Source of the DNA: Streptomyces achromogenes
Lineage (GTDB): Bacteria > Actinomycetota > Actinomycetes > Streptomycetales > Streptomycetaceae
DNA: 64,000 nucleotides
Assembly: GCF_030816715.1 (NCBI RefSeq)
Contig: NZ_JAUSYH010000001.1
Span: 1,860,001-1,924,000, forward strand
Reading direction: 5' to 3'
The notes below the pieces were generated by a model, which had not been told where the DNA came from, did no database searches, and saw only the letters and a list, made by a program, of their open reading frames with translations. The first letter of the stretch is position 1, and every line of letters starts with the position of its first letter. Positions 22,125 through 31,732 of this stretch are shown here, one piece after another. The translations under genes and the position numbers were made by a program.

Positions 22125-23018
22125 ACCCGGCCGGCGATAGCGGTCAGCACCTCTCGACCAGGCGGTCACTACGGCACCCCGCAGGCCGCCCTCGGCGTCG
22201 TCGCCTTCTCCCTCACCTTCCCCGCCACCGCCTGGGGCCTCGAAGGCTTCGGCCCGTGGTCGCTGGTCGCCGTGCGCAGCGTCCTGGCCGCTCTGATCGC
22301 CGGTGCGTGCCTGCTCGCGCTGCGCGTCCCGCGGCCCGCCCGGCGGCACTGGGCGGGGCTCGCCGTCGTCGCCGGCGGGGTGGTCGTCGGCTTCCCGCTG
22401 CTCACCACGCTCGCCCTGCGCACGTCCACCACCGCGCACGCCGCCGTGGTGGTCGGTCTGCTGCCGCTGACGACGGCGCTGCTGTCCGCCCTGCGCACGG
22501 GCGTGCGGCCGTCCCGCACGTTCTGGGCGGCGGCCCTGGTCGGCGCCTGCGCGGTGGCCGCGTTCACCGTGCAGCAGAGCGGCGGAGCCCTGACCACGGC
22601 CGACCTGTATCTGTTCGGGGCGCTCCTGGTGTGCGCGGCCGGCTATACCGAGGGCGGCAGGCTGGCCCGGGTCATGCCGGGCTGGCAGGTGATCGGCTGG
22701 GCGCTGGTGCTCTGTCTGCCCGTCGGCGTGCCCGCGGCCTGGCTCGCGCTCGCCCACGAAAGCGTCCACCTGACCGCGCACAGCGTGGCCGGGCTGCTGT
22801 GGGTCGCGGCGGGCTCGCAGTTCCTCGGCCTCGTGGTCTGGTACCGGGGCATGGCGGCCATCGGCGTCCCCAAGGCCAGCCAGTTGCAGTTGGCCCAGCC
22901 GCTGCTCACACTGGTGTGGTCGGTGCTGCTGCTGGGCGAGCACCTCACTGCCGCCGCTCCGCTGACGGCGGCAGCCGTGCTCGTCTGCATCGCCGTCACA
23001 CAGCGGGCGCGCGGTTAG
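22101..23018 (+). CDS. EamA/DMT family transporter
   Basis: This 305-residue protein has ten hydrophobic segments arranged as two EamA repeats, the drug/metabolite transporter layout. The repeats begin near LGVVAFSLTFPATAWGLEGF and LTTADLYLFGALLVCAAGY, and the second ends with the conserved AIGVPKASQLQLAQPLLTLVWSVLLLGE. It likely exports or imports an amino acid or similar small metabolite. The gene is divergent from a MocR regulator whose start codon overlaps its own, so control by that protein is likely. Confidence 0.85.
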   Translation: MTTQSSATTRPAIAVSTSRPGGHYGTPQAALGVVAFSLTFPATAWGLEGFGPWSLVAVRSVLAALIAGACLLALRVPRPARRHWAGLAVVAGGVVVGFPLLTTLALRTSTTAHAAVVVGLLPLTTALLSALRTGVRPSRTFWAAALVGACAVAAFTVQQSGGALTTADLYLFGALLVCAAGYTEGGRLARVMPGWQVIGWALVLCLPVGVPAAWLALAHESVHLTAHSVAGLLWVAAGSQFLGLVVWYRGMAAIGVPKASQLQLAQPLLTLVWSVLLLGEHLTAAAPLTAAAVLVCIAVTQRARG

Positions 23019-23064
23019 CCCAGGAACGCGCCGCCGCTCCCGCACCCGGTGAGGAGGCCCACAG

Positions 23065-23268
23065 ATGCGCGCAACCGAGGGCGACCAGTTCGTCCAGCAC
23101 GGCAGGGTGGTCGGGCAACACGACAAGGTCGGCGAGATCCTCGAGGTGATGGGGCAGGCGGGCAACCCCCCGTACCGCGTCCGCTTCGAGGACGGGCACG
23201 TCGGCGTGTGCTCCCCCGGCCCCGACACCGAGATCCGCCACAGGACGGCCGGGGAGCCCCGGCCGTGA
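23065..23268 (+). CDS. DUF1918 domain protein
   Basis: This 67-residue protein matches the short actinobacterial DUF1918 family: MRATEGDQFVQHGRVVG, then GEILEVMGQAGNPPYRVRFEDGH. It looks like a small SH3-like beta barrel. The ATG at 23065 follows GGTGAGGAGG. Function is unknown; relatives are found alone or near stress genes. Confidence 0.85.
   Translation: MRATEGDQFVQHGRVVGQHDKVGEILEVMGQAGNPPYRVRFEDGHVGVCSPGPDTEIRHRTAGEPRP
23245..23266 (+). terminator. Terminator embedded in the end of the DUF1918 gene
   Basis: ACGGCCGGGG (23245-23254) and CCCCGGCCGT (23257-23266) form a perfect 10-bp palindrome over the last codons and part of the stop codon. Two short GCGGAGGCTCCGC palindromes follow at about 23276 and 23302. 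Confidence 0.6.
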
Positions 23269-23296
23269 CGCCCGGCGGAGGCTCCGCGGCAACGGC

Positions 23297-24520
23297 TCAG
23301 CGCGGAGGCTCCGCCCGTCTCGGGTAGTGGTCGGCGACCACCCGTGCCATCGCCCCGATCCGGTCCGTCCGCACGTCCTTGGCGGCGAAGAAGACGTGCC
23401 CGCGCACCTCTGGGTGCCGGGCCGCCAGGTCGAGGTGGTCGGACAGTTCGGCCGGGTCCTGCCAGGCCGCGGGCTGCGTGGGATCGCCGGCCCGGTAGAG
23501 GGCCTCGCCGATGTACAGACGGGTGCGGCTGCCCTTCGCCACCTCCGCCCACCAGGGCACGAGCTCGGCGTAGTCGGCGGCCGACAGCCCGATGTTCCAG
23601 TACAGCTGCGGCACCACGTAGTCGATCCAGCCCTCGCGCACCCACTTGCGGGTGTCGGCGTGGATGTCGTCGTACGACTGCAGCGCCCGGGTGCCGGAGC
23701 CGCGCGGGTCGGTGGAGGCGTTGCGCCACACTCCGAACGGGCTGATGCCGAACTGTGTCGTGGGCCGTACGGCCTTGATCCGGGCGGCGGTCTCCAGCAC
23801 CAGCCGGTCGACGTTGTCGCGCCGCCAGGCGGCCCGGCCGGAGAAGTCGCCGCCGTGGGCGTCGTAGGCGGCCTCGTCGTCGAAGCTCTGGCCGGCCACC
23901 GGGTAGGGGTAGAAGTAGTCGTCGAAGTGCACGGCGTCCAGGGGGTACCTGCGGACCGCGTCCAGGATGGCGTCCTGGACGAAGGCGCGGACCTCGGGCA
24001 GGCCGGGGTTGTAGTAGAGCCTCCCGCCGAACGGGACCACCCAGTCCGGGTGTCTGCGCGCGGGGTGGGAGGCGACGAGCCTCGCGGGGTCGTCGTGGGT
24101 GGCGACCCGGTACGGGTTGAACCAGGCGTGCAGCTGGAGTCCGCGTGCGTGGGCCTCCGTGACGGCCGTGCCCAGCGGGTCCCAGCCGGGCGAGCGGCCC
24201 TGGACGCCGGTGAGCACCTGGGACCACGGCTCGTACGGCGAGGGCCACAGCGCGTCGGCCGTGGGCCGCACCTGGAGGACCACCGTGTTGAGCCGTCTGC
24301 TGACCGCCAGATCGAGCAGCGCGATCAGTTCGGCGCGCTGCTCGGCGGCGGACAGGCCCGAGCGGGACGGCCAGTCGCGGTTGGAGACCGTCGCCACCCA
24401 CATCCCCCGCATCTCGGTCGTCGTCGCTCTTCGCTCCCCCGCGGGAGCGGCCGCCGCCCCCGTCGTGGTGAACGCCGACAGCGCTGCCAGCGCGAACGCC
24501 CGCCGGGTCAGTCGCCCCAT
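23297..24520 (-). CDS. Tat-exported GH10-like (GHL10/DUF187) glycosyl hydrolase
   Basis: This 407-residue protein has a twin-arginine signal, MGRLTRRAFALAALSAF, ending near GAAAAPAG. The body begins EMRGMWVATVSNRDWPS and contains NTVVLQVRPTADALW, LHAWFNPYRV, VDAVHFDDYFYPYP and YVVPQLYWNIGLS, all typical of the GHL10 family related to GH10/GH13 barrels and of YngK in Bacillus. The probable acids are in HFDDYF and the late WAEV/IGEALY region. The ATG at 24520 is preferred because it places the Tat motif at the N-terminus; starts at 24529 and 24535 (GTG) are also open. The substrate is a polysaccharide or peptidoglycan, not determinable. Confidence 0.8.
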   Translation of the reverse strand: MGRLTRRAFALAALSAFTTTGAAAAPAGERRATTTEMRGMWVATVSNRDWPSRSGLSAAEQRAELIALLDLAVSRRLNTVVLQVRPTADALWPSPYEPWSQVLTGVQGRSPGWDPLGTAVTEAHARGLQLHAWFNPYRVATHDDPARLVASHPARRHPDWVVPFGGRLYYNPGLPEVRAFVQDAILDAVRRYPLDAVHFDDYFYPYPVAGQSFDDEAAYDAHGGDFSGRAAWRRDNVDRLVLETAARIKAVRPTTQFGISPFGVWRNASTDPRGSGTRALQSYDDIHADTRKWVREGWIDYVVPQLYWNIGLSAADYAELVPWWAEVAKGSRTRLYIGEALYRAGDPTQPAAWQDPAELSDHLDLAARHPEVRGHVFFAAKDVRTDRIGAMARVVADHYPRRAEPPR

Positions 24521-24701
24521 CGCACACATCCCCACATACTCCGCGGATCCGTACGGTCACGGATCGTGTCGGGCCCCAGCATGCCCCCACCCCGGCGATC
24601 GATCATCGATACTTGCTAGTAACGTGCACGATCGGAGCAGGCCTGCCGGGATCCGGCGGGCGTGCCCCTGCCAACGAAGTCAGCGCGGCGAAAGGGACGA
24701 T

Positions 24702-25559
24702 GTGACCGACATCGAACGGGTCGGAGTGGTGGGCTGCGGCCAGATGGGGGCGGGCATCGCCGAGGTCTGCGCCCGCGCCGGTCTCGACGTCAAGGTCGCC
24801 GAGACCACCGGCGAAGCCCTGGAGATCGGCCGTACCCGGCTGTTCAACTCCCTGGCCAAGGCCGCCGAGCGCGGCAAGATCTCCGAGGAGGAGCGCGACG
24901 CGACGCTGGCGCGCCTGAGCTTCACCACGGACCTCGGCGAGTTCGCCGACCGGGACCTGGTCGTCGAGGCGGTGGTGGAGAACGAGCAGGTCAAGACGGA
25001 GATCTTCCAGGTCCTCGACCAGGTGGTGACCCGCCCGGACGCCATCCTGGCCTCCAACACCTCCTCCATCCCGCTGGTGAAGCTGGCGGTCGCCACCTCG
25101 CGGCCCGACCAGGTCGTCGGCATCCACTTCTTCAACCCGGCCCCGGTGCAGAAGCTGGTCGAGCTGATCCCGGCGCTGACCACCTCCGAGGGCACGCTCG
25201 GCCGCGCGCAGCTGTTCGCGGAGAAGGTGCTGGGCAAGCACGCGATCCGTGCCCAGGACCGCTCCGGCTTCGTGGTCAACGCCCTGCTGATCCCGTATCT
25301 GCTCTCCGCGATCCGGATGTTCGAGACGGGCATCGCCAGCCGCGAGGACATCGACAACGGCATGGAGATGGGCTGCGCCCACCCGATGGGCCCCCTGAAG
25401 CTGTCCGACCTGATCGGCCTGGACACCGTGGCCTCGGTGGCGCAGAGCATGTACGACGAGTACAAGGAGCCGCTGTACGCCGCTCCCCCGCTGCTCCAGC
25501 GGATGGTCGACGCGGGCCGGCTCGGCCGCAAGACCGGCTCGGGCTTCTACACGTACTGA
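24702..25559 (+). CDS. 3-hydroxybutyryl-CoA dehydrogenase
   Basis: This 285-residue NAD-dependent enzyme oxidises 3-hydroxyacyl-CoA in fatty-acid or PHB metabolism. The Rossmann motif VGVVGCGQMGAGIAEVCARAG is at residues 6-26. The catalytic His is in GIHFFNPAP, and the conserved DRSGFVVNALLIPYL and CAHPMGPLKLSDLIGLD follow. The GTG at 24702 has AAGGGA upstream; an ATG at 24700 is out of frame. It is divergent from the GH10-like gene. The spacer has TACTTGCTAGTA (about 24611-24622), a small palindrome that could bind a regulator. Confidence 0.92.
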   Translation: MTDIERVGVVGCGQMGAGIAEVCARAGLDVKVAETTGEALEIGRTRLFNSLAKAAERGKISEEERDATLARLSFTTDLGEFADRDLVVEAVVENEQVKTEIFQVLDQVVTRPDAILASNTSSIPLVKLAVATSRPDQVVGIHFFNPAPVQKLVELIPALTTSEGTLGRAQLFAEKVLGKHAIRAQDRSGFVVNALLIPYLLSAIRMFETGIASREDIDNGMEMGCAHPMGPLKLSDLIGLDTVASVAQSMYDEYKEPLYAAPPLLQRMVDAGRLGRKTGSGFYTY

Positions 25560-25579
25560 CCGCCGGCGCGGTGCGCGAC

Positions 25580-25609
25580 GGGCCCGGCTCTCCGCGGAGC
25601 GCCGGGCCC
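25580..25609. terminator. Terminator between convergent genes
   Basis: GGGCCCGGC (25580-25588) and GCCGGGCCC (25601-25609) form a perfect 9-bp stem 20 nt after the hydroxybutyryl-CoA dehydrogenase stop. Confidence 0.65.
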
Positions 25610-25695
25610 CCGGCGTTCACCCGCCGGGTGCGCTCGTGGTCCGCGCGCTCCGCACGGGCGCCCGAGCGGGCCCGCGGGGTCCGGCGCCACGCGGC

Positions 25696-26226
25696 TCAGC
25701 CGATCCTGAGGTGGTGCAGCAGCATCAACGCCGCCGCCATGTTGGCGGCCGGGACCTCCCCCCGGGCGACCAGGTCGGGAACGGCCTTCAGGGGAACCCA
25801 CTCCCGGCGGTCCGACTCGAAGTCGTCCACCGGGTGCCCCAGGTACTCCCCGCGGTCCGACCAGTAGATGTGGTGGACGGCGTCGGTGAGCCCGTTGGAC
25901 GGCTCCACGCTCATCAGGTGGCGCAGCGGCCCGGGCCGCCAGCCGGTCTCCTCCTCGAGTTCCCGGGCGGCGGCGCGGGCGACGTCCTCGCCGTCCTCGA
26001 CCACGCCCGCCGCGAGCTCCCAGCCCCAGCTGTCGGTGATGAAACGGTGCCGCCACAGCAGGAGCACCTCGTTCGCCGCGTTCACGACCGTGGCCACGGC
26101 GACCGGCCTCAGCCGTATGAGGAAGTGGTCGAGGTGCCGACCGTCGGGCAGCTCCACATCTGCCAGATTGACGCTGAACCAGCGGTTTTCATAGACAGTT
26201 TGCTCGTTCTGTTTCGTCCACTGCAC
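25696..26226 (-). CDS. NUDIX hydrolase
   Basis: This 176-residue protein contains a complete Nudix box, G-x5-E-x7-REL-EEETGW, in GVVEDGEDVARAAARELEEETGW (landmark near residues 75-97). The preceding LWRHRFITDSWGWELAAG and following P-x-VEPSNGLTDAVHHIYW resemble ADP-ribose pyrophosphatase-like proteins. The start is GTG at 26226, which follows GGAAGG at good spacing; the open frame further upstream lacks such a site. It hydrolyses a nucleoside diphosphate linked to another moiety. The substrate is unknown. Confidence 0.88.
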   Translation of the reverse strand: MQWTKQNEQTVYENRWFSVNLADVELPDGRHLDHFLIRLRPVAVATVVNAANEVLLLWRHRFITDSWGWELAAGVVEDGEDVARAAARELEEETGWRPGPLRHLMSVEPSNGLTDAVHHIYWSDRGEYLGHPVDDFESDRREWVPLKAVPDLVARGEVPAANMAAALMLLHHLRIG

Positions 26227-26300
26227 GTTCTGCCACCTTCCGTCGAGTAGTGGCAATATCGCAGCAGGAACCATGCGGCGACGGTGGCGGCCGGTCCCGT

Positions 26301-27641
26301 CTACAGCGGTACGCGCAGCGCCCCGTCGATGAGTTCGGCCGCCTCGGCGGTGCCGGCGCAACCGCTGCGCACCAGGTGTTCTCGCACCGCCCGGAGTCTG
26401 TCGCGCAGTCGCTGCGACTCCATCCCCCGGGCCTGTTCGGCCATCTCCATCGCGGTGACCACCGCCTTGTCGGCATTGCCCTGCCGCAGCTCGATCGTGC
26501 TGAGCATGGCCAGCCGGTGCACCCGGCCCCGGTCGTGCGCGGGGGTGCCCACGGCGGCCGCCGCGTGCTCGGCGGCCGCGGCCAGTTCACCGAGACTGAG
26601 CAGCGCCTCCGCCACCTGGACGTTGACCAGGCCCGGCTGGACATAGCCCGTCTCGTCCGGCTCGCGTCCGCGCAGGATGCGGTCCGCGGCCGTCTCGGCA
26701 CGCCGGATGCACGAAAGGGCGCTCGTACCGTCACCGAGGTGGGCGTACGCCTTGGCCTGCATCGCGTACAGATCCGAGGCGAGAGCGGGCGTGATGTGCT
26801 TGCCCGCCGCCCGCAGCGCCGCCTCCGCGAAGGCGACCGCCTGCCGGTACTCCCGCATGTACAACGACTGGTTGACGAGAAGCGCGATGACGTAGGCCCC
26901 GAGTCCCCGGTCCCCGCTGGCCTTGGCCAGTCGGAGCGCCTGGTGGAAGTAGCGCTGGGCCAGTCCGTGCGCGTCCGAGTCGTAGGCGCAGATCCCGGCG
27001 ACCGCCACCAGCCCCCCGGTCGCCCGGTGCAGCTGACGGCCCGTCTCGTCGGTGTAGCTGCCGCGCAGCAGCGGGGCGGCCTCGGCGTTCAGGAAGCCGA
27101 CGATGCGGCTGCGGGTCGCGATGCCGCCGGCCTTGCGGTACAGCTGCTCGTAGTGGGTGCGGGCGGCCCGCAGCATCTCCAGGTCGGCGGAGGTGACGCG
27201 ATGCCGGCCGCCGCGCGAGACGTCCACGTCCTCCGGCGGGTTCTCCCACTCCCAGACCGGCATCACGGCAGGCGTGCCGGTGACGGCGGGGGCGCCCAGG
27301 AGATGCGGACGCTGCTGCTCGTCGGAGCGCCACAGCGCGGTGGCCCGCTCGACGAACCCGGAGAGCGAGGTGCCGTGCGGGGCGGACGACTCGCCGGGGA
27401 CGCCGAGCCCGATGGCGTCGAGGGTGACCGGACGGTGCAGCCGGCCCGCGAGCACCTCGCAGATCAGGTCCGGCACCTGGCCCCTCGGCCGCTGCCCCTT
27501 CAGCCACCGGGCGACCGCCGTGTGCTCGTAGCGCAGGGCCAGTCCGCGGGCCCGGCCGGCCTGGTTGACGTGGGCGGCGAGACCCGCGTGCGAGATGCCC
27601 GCCTCGTCCAGGATCGCGTCGAGCAGAGTGTTGGGCTGCAT
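26301..27641 (-). CDS. HTH plus TPR-repeat regulator (NsdA-like)
   Basis: This 446-residue protein begins with an XRE-like region (NTLLDAILDEAGISHAGLAAHVNQ ... HTAVARWLKGQRPRG, about residues 4-52). The remainder is alpha-helical with TPR-like pairs, for example CAYDSDAHGLAQRYFHQALRLAKASGDR and YREYRQAVAFAEAAL-type helices. The plan matches the Streptomyces family of NsdA and related large regulators that affect sporulation and antibiotic production. The conserved PVWEWENPPEDVDVSRGG precedes the repeats. The ATG at 27641 follows a GGGGGG run. It is transcribed alone. Its role in development is an inference from the family. Confidence 0.7.
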   Translation of the reverse strand: MQPNTLLDAILDEAGISHAGLAAHVNQAGRARGLALRYEHTAVARWLKGQRPRGQVPDLICEVLAGRLHRPVTLDAIGLGVPGESSAPHGTSLSGFVERATALWRSDEQQRPHLLGAPAVTGTPAVMPVWEWENPPEDVDVSRGGRHRVTSADLEMLRAARTHYEQLYRKAGGIATRSRIVGFLNAEAAPLLRGSYTDETGRQLHRATGGLVAVAGICAYDSDAHGLAQRYFHQALRLAKASGDRGLGAYVIALLVNQSLYMREYRQAVAFAEAALRAAGKHITPALASDLYAMQAKAYAHLGDGTSALSCIRRAETAADRILRGREPDETGYVQPGLVNVQVAEALLSLGELAAAAEHAAAAVGTPAHDRGRVHRLAMLSTIELRQGNADKAVVTAMEMAEQARGMESQRLRDRLRAVREHLVRSGCAGTAEAAELIDGALRVPL

Positions 27642-27785
27642 GGATGGCCCCCCGGTACCTCGGTGCCGTCAGCCTAGTGGGCCGGGCTTCACACGGGGTG
27701 CGAACGGAATGCGTGCACTCATCGGGTCTGCGCACTGTCGCCGAGTGTTTCCGGTCGGTTCGACTGGAATGCCTCGTAAGGGGTT

Positions 27786-27827
27786 CGCCGGGCCGTCGGC
27801 TCCCCCTCGAAAAGCGACGGCCCGGCG
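27786..27827 (-). terminator. Second terminator of the pheST operon
   Basis: CGCCGGGCCGTCG (27786-27798) and CGACGGCCCGGCG (27815-27827) form a perfect 13-bp stem around a 16-nt A/C-rich loop. Confidence 0.75.
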
Positions 27828-27843
27828 ATTTCGGGTCACACGG

Positions 27844-27896
27844 CCGACGGCGCGGTCCCCCGCCCCCGCCAAGGGGAGAAGGGGCCGCGCCGTCGG
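27844..27896 (-). terminator. First terminator of the pheST operon
   Basis: CCGACGGCGCGG (27844-27855) and CCGCGCCGTCGG (27885-27896) form a perfect 12-bp stem 16 nt past the pheT stop. Confidence 0.75.
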
Positions 27897-27911
27897 TGTG
27901 GTCCGCCGTGG

Positions 27912-30434
27912 TCAGCCGCGCAGGACGGCTCCGGTGCGCTCGCCGGCCAGGGCCACCGCCGCGTCCCTCGCCGCCGACGCCTCGTCGACCGTCAGCGTCC
28001 GGTCGCCGGCGCGGAAGCGGAGCGCGTAGGCGAGCGACTTGCGCCCGTCGCCCAGCTGCTCCGCGTTCTCGTACACGTCGAACAGCCGGATTGCCTCCAG
28101 CAGTTCGCCCGCGCCCTCGCGCAGCGCCGCCTCGACCTCGGCGTGCGGGACGAACCCGTCGACGACGAGGGCGACGTCCTGCGTGGCGACGGGGAAGGCA
28201 GAGATGCCCGGCGCCTGCGGGGTGTCGTCGCCGGCCGCCTCGAGGACGTCGAGGTCCAGCTCCATCGCGCAGGTGCGGGCGGGCAGGCTCAGCGCCTTCA
28301 GCACCCGGGGGTGCAGCTCGCCCGCGTGACCGACGACCCGCTCCGCGCCGTCCACGACCGCGACGAACTCGGCGCACCGGCCGGGATGCCACGGCCCGTA
28401 CTGGCCCTTGCGGACGATCAGTTCGACGCCGGCTTCCCGGGCGACCGTGCGCGCCGCCTCGACGGCGTCGGCCCAGTCCGCCGGACGGCCCCTGCCCCAC
28501 CAGCCGGCCTGCTCGCGGGCGCCCGTGAGGACTGCGGCGACATGGCGCGGCTGCTCGGGCAGCACGGCGTCCAGCGACGCCAGCTCCTCGTCGGTGGGAC
28601 GGCGGTCGACCGGCGGCTGACCGGCGACGCCCTGCTCCTCGCGCGGGAGGAAGACCAGGCCCGTCTCGAAGAGGGCCAGGTCGTGCGAGCCCCGGCCGTC
28701 GTTGCGCCGCAGCGCTGCCAGCAGCCCCGGCAGCAGCGACGTGCGGAGCGCGGGCTCCTCGTCGTTGAGCGGGTTGGTGAGCCGCACGACTCGGCGGGCC
28801 GGGTCGTCGGCGTCGAGGCCGAGCTGGTCGAAGACCTGCTCGCTCACGAACGGGTAGTTCGGCGCCTCGACGTAACCGGCGCCGGCCAGCGCGCGGCCGA
28901 CACGGCGGTGCAGCCGCTGCCGGTGGGTGAGACCGCGGCCCGACGGCGGCTTGGGCAGCGTGGACGGCAGGTTCTCGTAGCCCTCCAGCCGGATGACCTC
29001 CTCCGCGAGGTCGTTGGCCGCGGCGAGGTCGGGCCGCCAGGACGGCACGGTGACGATCAGCTCGTCCTGCCCGTAGACGTCGCAGCCGATCTCCTGCAGC
29101 CGGCGGACGACGGTCTCCCGGCCGTACACCATGCCCGCGACCTGGTCCGGGTGGTTGGCCGGGACGCTGATCGTGTGCGGGGCGGACGGGGCGATGACCT
29201 CGGTGACACCGGCGTCGGCCGTGCCGCCCGCGAGCAGGACCAGCAGGTCGACCGTGCGCTGCGCGGCGGCCGCCGCGGCCTGCGGGTCGACGCCGCGCTC
29301 GAAGCGGCGGGAGGCCTCCGAGGACAGCTTGTGCCGGCGGGCGGTGCGCGCGATCGACACCGCGTCGAAGTGGGCGGCCTCGATGACCACGTCACCGGTG
29401 GCGTTCCCGCCGTTCTCGAAGGCGTCGTGGTCGGCGATCTCGGTGTCGGCGCCGCCCATGACGCCGGCCAGGCCGATGGGACCGCGGTCGTCGGTGATGA
29501 CCAGGTCCTCGGCGTGCAGGGTGCGGGTCACCCCGTCGAGGGTGACGATCCGCTCGCCCTCCGCGGCCCGGCGGACGCCGATCGTGCCCTGGACCAGGTT
29601 GCGGTCGTAGGCGTGCAGCGGCTGGCCGAGCTCCATCATCACGTAGTTGGTGACGTCGACGGCGAGCGAGATCGGACGCATGCCGACCTTCTGCAGCCGG
29701 CGCTTCAGCCAGATCGGGGAGCGCGCCTCGGGGCTCAGACCGGTGACGGTGCGGGCCGTGAAGCGGTCGCAGCCCATCGGCTCGGAGACCTGCACGGGGT
29801 AGCCGAAGGCGTTCGGCGCCGGTACGTCGATCAGCGCCGGGTCGCGCAGCGGCAGACCGTAGGCGATGGCGGCCTCGCGGGCGACGCCGCGGATGGACAG
29901 GCAGTCGCCGCGGTTGGCGGTGACGGCGATGTCCAGCACCTCGTCGACCAGCTCGAGCAGTTCGATGGCGTCCTTGCCGACCTCGGTCTCCGGTGGCAGC
30001 ACGATGATGCCGTGGCTGCCGTCGTCGCCCATGCCCAGCTCGTCGCCGGAGCAGATCATGCCGTGGGAGGTCTTGCCGTACGTCTTGCGCGCGGCGATCG
30101 CGAAACCACCGGGCAGGACCGCGCCGGGAAGGACCACGACGACCTTGTCGCCGACGGCGAAGTTGCGGGCGCCGCAGACGATCTCCTGCGGCTCACCCGT
30201 GCCGTTGGCGGTCGACACGTCGACGGTGCAGAAGCGGATCGGCTTCTTGAAGCCCTCGAGCTCCTCGATGGTGAGCACCTGACCCACGACGAGCGGGCCC
30301 TTCAGGTCGGCTCCGAGGTGCTCGACGGTCTCGACCTCGAGGCCGGCCGACACCAGCTTGGCCTGCACGTCGCGGCCGGTCTCGGTGGCCGGCAGGTCGA
30401 CGTACTCCCGCAGCCAGGAAAGCGGGACCCGCAT
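27912..30434 (-). CDS. pheT: Phenylalanyl-tRNA synthetase beta subunit
   Basis: This 840-residue subunit pairs with PheS as an alpha2-beta2 enzyme charging tRNA-Phe. The N-terminus [15 protein letters not shown] is typical. The tRNA-binding EMAP-like domain ([25 protein letters not shown]) is at about 50-75. The B3/B4 editing domain, the B5 domain and the C-terminal anticodon-binding ferredoxin-like domain ([16 protein letters not shown] ... [16 protein letters not shown]) follow. The ATG at 30434 shares its first base with the pheS TGA stop, giving tight coupling. Two hairpins lie downstream. Confidence 0.97.
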   Translation of the reverse strand: MRVPLSWLREYVDLPATETGRDVQAKLVSAGLEVETVEHLGADLKGPLVVGQVLTIEELEGFKKPIRFCTVDVSTANGTGEPQEIVCGARNFAVGDKVVVVLPGAVLPGGFAIAARKTYGKTSHGMICSGDELGMGDDGSHGIIVLPPETEVGKDAIELLELVDEVLDIAVTANRGDCLSIRGVAREAAIAYGLPLRDPALIDVPAPNAFGYPVQVSEPMGCDRFTARTVTGLSPEARSPIWLKRRLQKVGMRPISLAVDVTNYVMMELGQPLHAYDRNLVQGTIGVRRAAEGERIVTLDGVTRTLHAEDLVITDDRGPIGLAGVMGGADTEIADHDAFENGGNATGDVVIEAAHFDAVSIARTARRHKLSSEASRRFERGVDPQAAAAAAQRTVDLLVLLAGGTADAGVTEVIAPSAPHTISVPANHPDQVAGMVYGRETVVRRLQEIGCDVYGQDELIVTVPSWRPDLAAANDLAEEVIRLEGYENLPSTLPKPPSGRGLTHRQRLHRRVGRALAGAGYVEAPNYPFVSEQVFDQLGLDADDPARRVVRLTNPLNDEEPALRTSLLPGLLAALRRNDGRGSHDLALFETGLVFLPREEQGVAGQPPVDRRPTDEELASLDAVLPEQPRHVAAVLTGAREQAGWWGRGRPADWADAVEAARTVAREAGVELIVRKGQYGPWHPGRCAEFVAVVDGAERVVGHAGELHPRVLKALSLPARTCAMELDLDVLEAAGDDTPQAPGISAFPVATQDVALVVDGFVPHAEVEAALREGAGELLEAIRLFDVYENAEQLGDGRKSLAYALRFRAGDRTLTVDEASAARDAAVALAGERTGAVLRG

Positions 30435-31555
30435 CAGATCTCCATCCCGAACGGCCGGGTGAACCGGACGTCACCCTCGACCATGTCTCGCATGTCTTCG
30501 ACGTTGTGGCGGAACATCAGCATCCGTTCGATGCCGAACCCGAAGGCGAACCCGCTGTACTTCTGCGGGTCGACGCCGCAGGCGGCCAGCACCTTGGGGT
30601 TGACCATGCCGCAGCCGCCGAGCTCGATCCAGCCCTCGCTGGAGCAGGTGCGGCAGGGCCGGTCGGGGTTGCCGACGGACTCGCCGCGGCAGACGTAGCA
30701 GACCATGTCCATCTCGGCGGACGGCTCGGTGAACGGGAAGAAGTTCGGCCGCAGCCGGGTCTTCATCCCCTCGCCGAACAGCGACTGGACCATGTGGTCC
30801 AGGGTGCCCTTGAGGTCGGCCATGGTCAGGCCCTCGTCGACGGCGAGCAGCTCGACCTGGTGGAAGACCGGGGTGTGCGTGGCGTCCAGCTCGTCGGTGC
30901 GGTACACGCGGCCGGGGCAGATCACGTACACCGGCACCTCGCGCGAGAGCAGCGAGCGGATCTGCACGGGCGAGGTGTGGGTGCGCAGCACGACGCCGGA
31001 CTCGGTGCCGCCCTGCGGTCCCTCGACGAAGAAGGTGTCCTGCTCGCCGCGGGCCGGGTGGTCCGGTCCGATGTTGAGGGCGTCGAAGTTGAACCACTCG
31101 GCCTCGACCTGCGGGCCCTCGGCCACCTCGTAGCCCATGGCCACGAAGACGTCCTCGATGCGCTCCGAGAGGGTGGTGAGCGGGTGGCGGGCGCCGGCCG
31201 GCACGCGGTCGTAGGGCAGTGTGACGTCCACCGCCTCCTCGACCAGGACGCGCTGGTCGCGTTCGGCCTCCAGCTCCTCCTGACGCGTGGCGAGGGCCTT
31301 GTTCACGGCGCCCCGGGCCTGGCCGACCAGCTTGCCCGCGGCGGCCTTGGCGTGCGGCGGCAGCGCGCCGATCTCGCGGTTGGCCAGGGCCAGCGGGGAG
31401 GTGCCGCCGGTGTGGGCGACCTTGGCCTCCTGGAGCGCGTCGAGGGAGTCCGCGGCGGCGAAGGCGGCGAGCGCCTCGTCCCGCATGCGCTCGATCTCTT
31501 CCGGTTTCAAGGCCTCGACCTCTACCGGGTCGTACGACTTATTCGGTGCCGACAT
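30434..31555 (-). CDS. pheS: Phenylalanyl-tRNA synthetase alpha subunit
   Basis: This 373-residue catalytic subunit carries an N-terminal coiled coil (about 20-95) and class II motifs. Motif 2 is at [18 protein letters not shown], the Phe pocket at GTGE-like [15 protein letters not shown], and motif 3 at [13 protein letters not shown] CxxC...CxxC insertion ([23 protein letters not shown]) looks like a zinc-ribbon-like element often seen in actinobacterial PheS. The ATG at 31555 begins a run of about 125 nt of leader after a putative TAGACT -10 at 31686-31681. Confidence 0.97.
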   Translation of the reverse strand: MSAPNKSYDPVEVEALKPEEIERMRDEALAAFAAADSLDALQEAKVAHTGGTSPLALANREIGALPPHAKAAAGKLVGQARGAVNKALATRQEELEAERDQRVLVEEAVDVTLPYDRVPAGARHPLTTLSERIEDVFVAMGYEVAEGPQVEAEWFNFDALNIGPDHPARGEQDTFFVEGPQGGTESGVVLRTHTSPVQIRSLLSREVPVYVICPGRVYRTDELDATHTPVFHQVELLAVDEGLTMADLKGTLDHMVQSLFGEGMKTRLRPNFFPFTEPSAEMDMVCYVCRGESVGNPDRPCRTCSSEGWIELGGCGMVNPKVLAACGVDPQKYSGFAFGFGIERMLMFRHNVEDMRDMVEGDVRFTRPFGMEI

Positions 31556-31577
31556 CTCTTCCCGTGCTTCCGTTTGT

Positions 31578-31609
31578 CCCCCAGCTACCGCTGGGAGGTG
31601 CCCCCAGGC
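31578..31609. repeat. CAGC-stem hairpin repeat in the pheS leader
   Basis: On the minus strand GGGGGCACCTCCCAGC is followed by GGTAGCTGGGGG. CCCAGC and GCTGGG form a 6-bp stem with loop GGTA. I recall similar GGGGGCACCTCCCAGC elements as dispersed repeats in Streptomyces. It sits between the candidate pheS promoter and the start codon, so it may also influence leader folding. Confidence 0.55.
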
Positions 31610-31680
31610 TGAATGTCCCCGTCACCGACTCACGCAGAGGTCAGAGGGCCGTCCCTGGGCCACAAAGGTGCCAAAGGCCG

Positions 31681-31707
31681 AGTCTAACGGGGTGCAGGTG
31701 TTGCGAA
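31681..31707 (-). promoter_or_regulatory. Candidate pheST promoter
   Basis: On the minus strand TAGACT (31686-31681) resembles a -10, with TTCGCA (31707-31702) 15 bp upstream. The spacing is shorter than ideal. Confidence 0.4.
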
Positions 31708-31732
31708 CGCGCCCGCGGGCCGTCCGGCCGTC

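Noticed and set aside
31556..31732. T-box or leader-peptide attenuator for pheST
   Set aside because: No T-box core, specifier stem or Phe-rich leader peptide was found; only a dispersed hairpin repeat.
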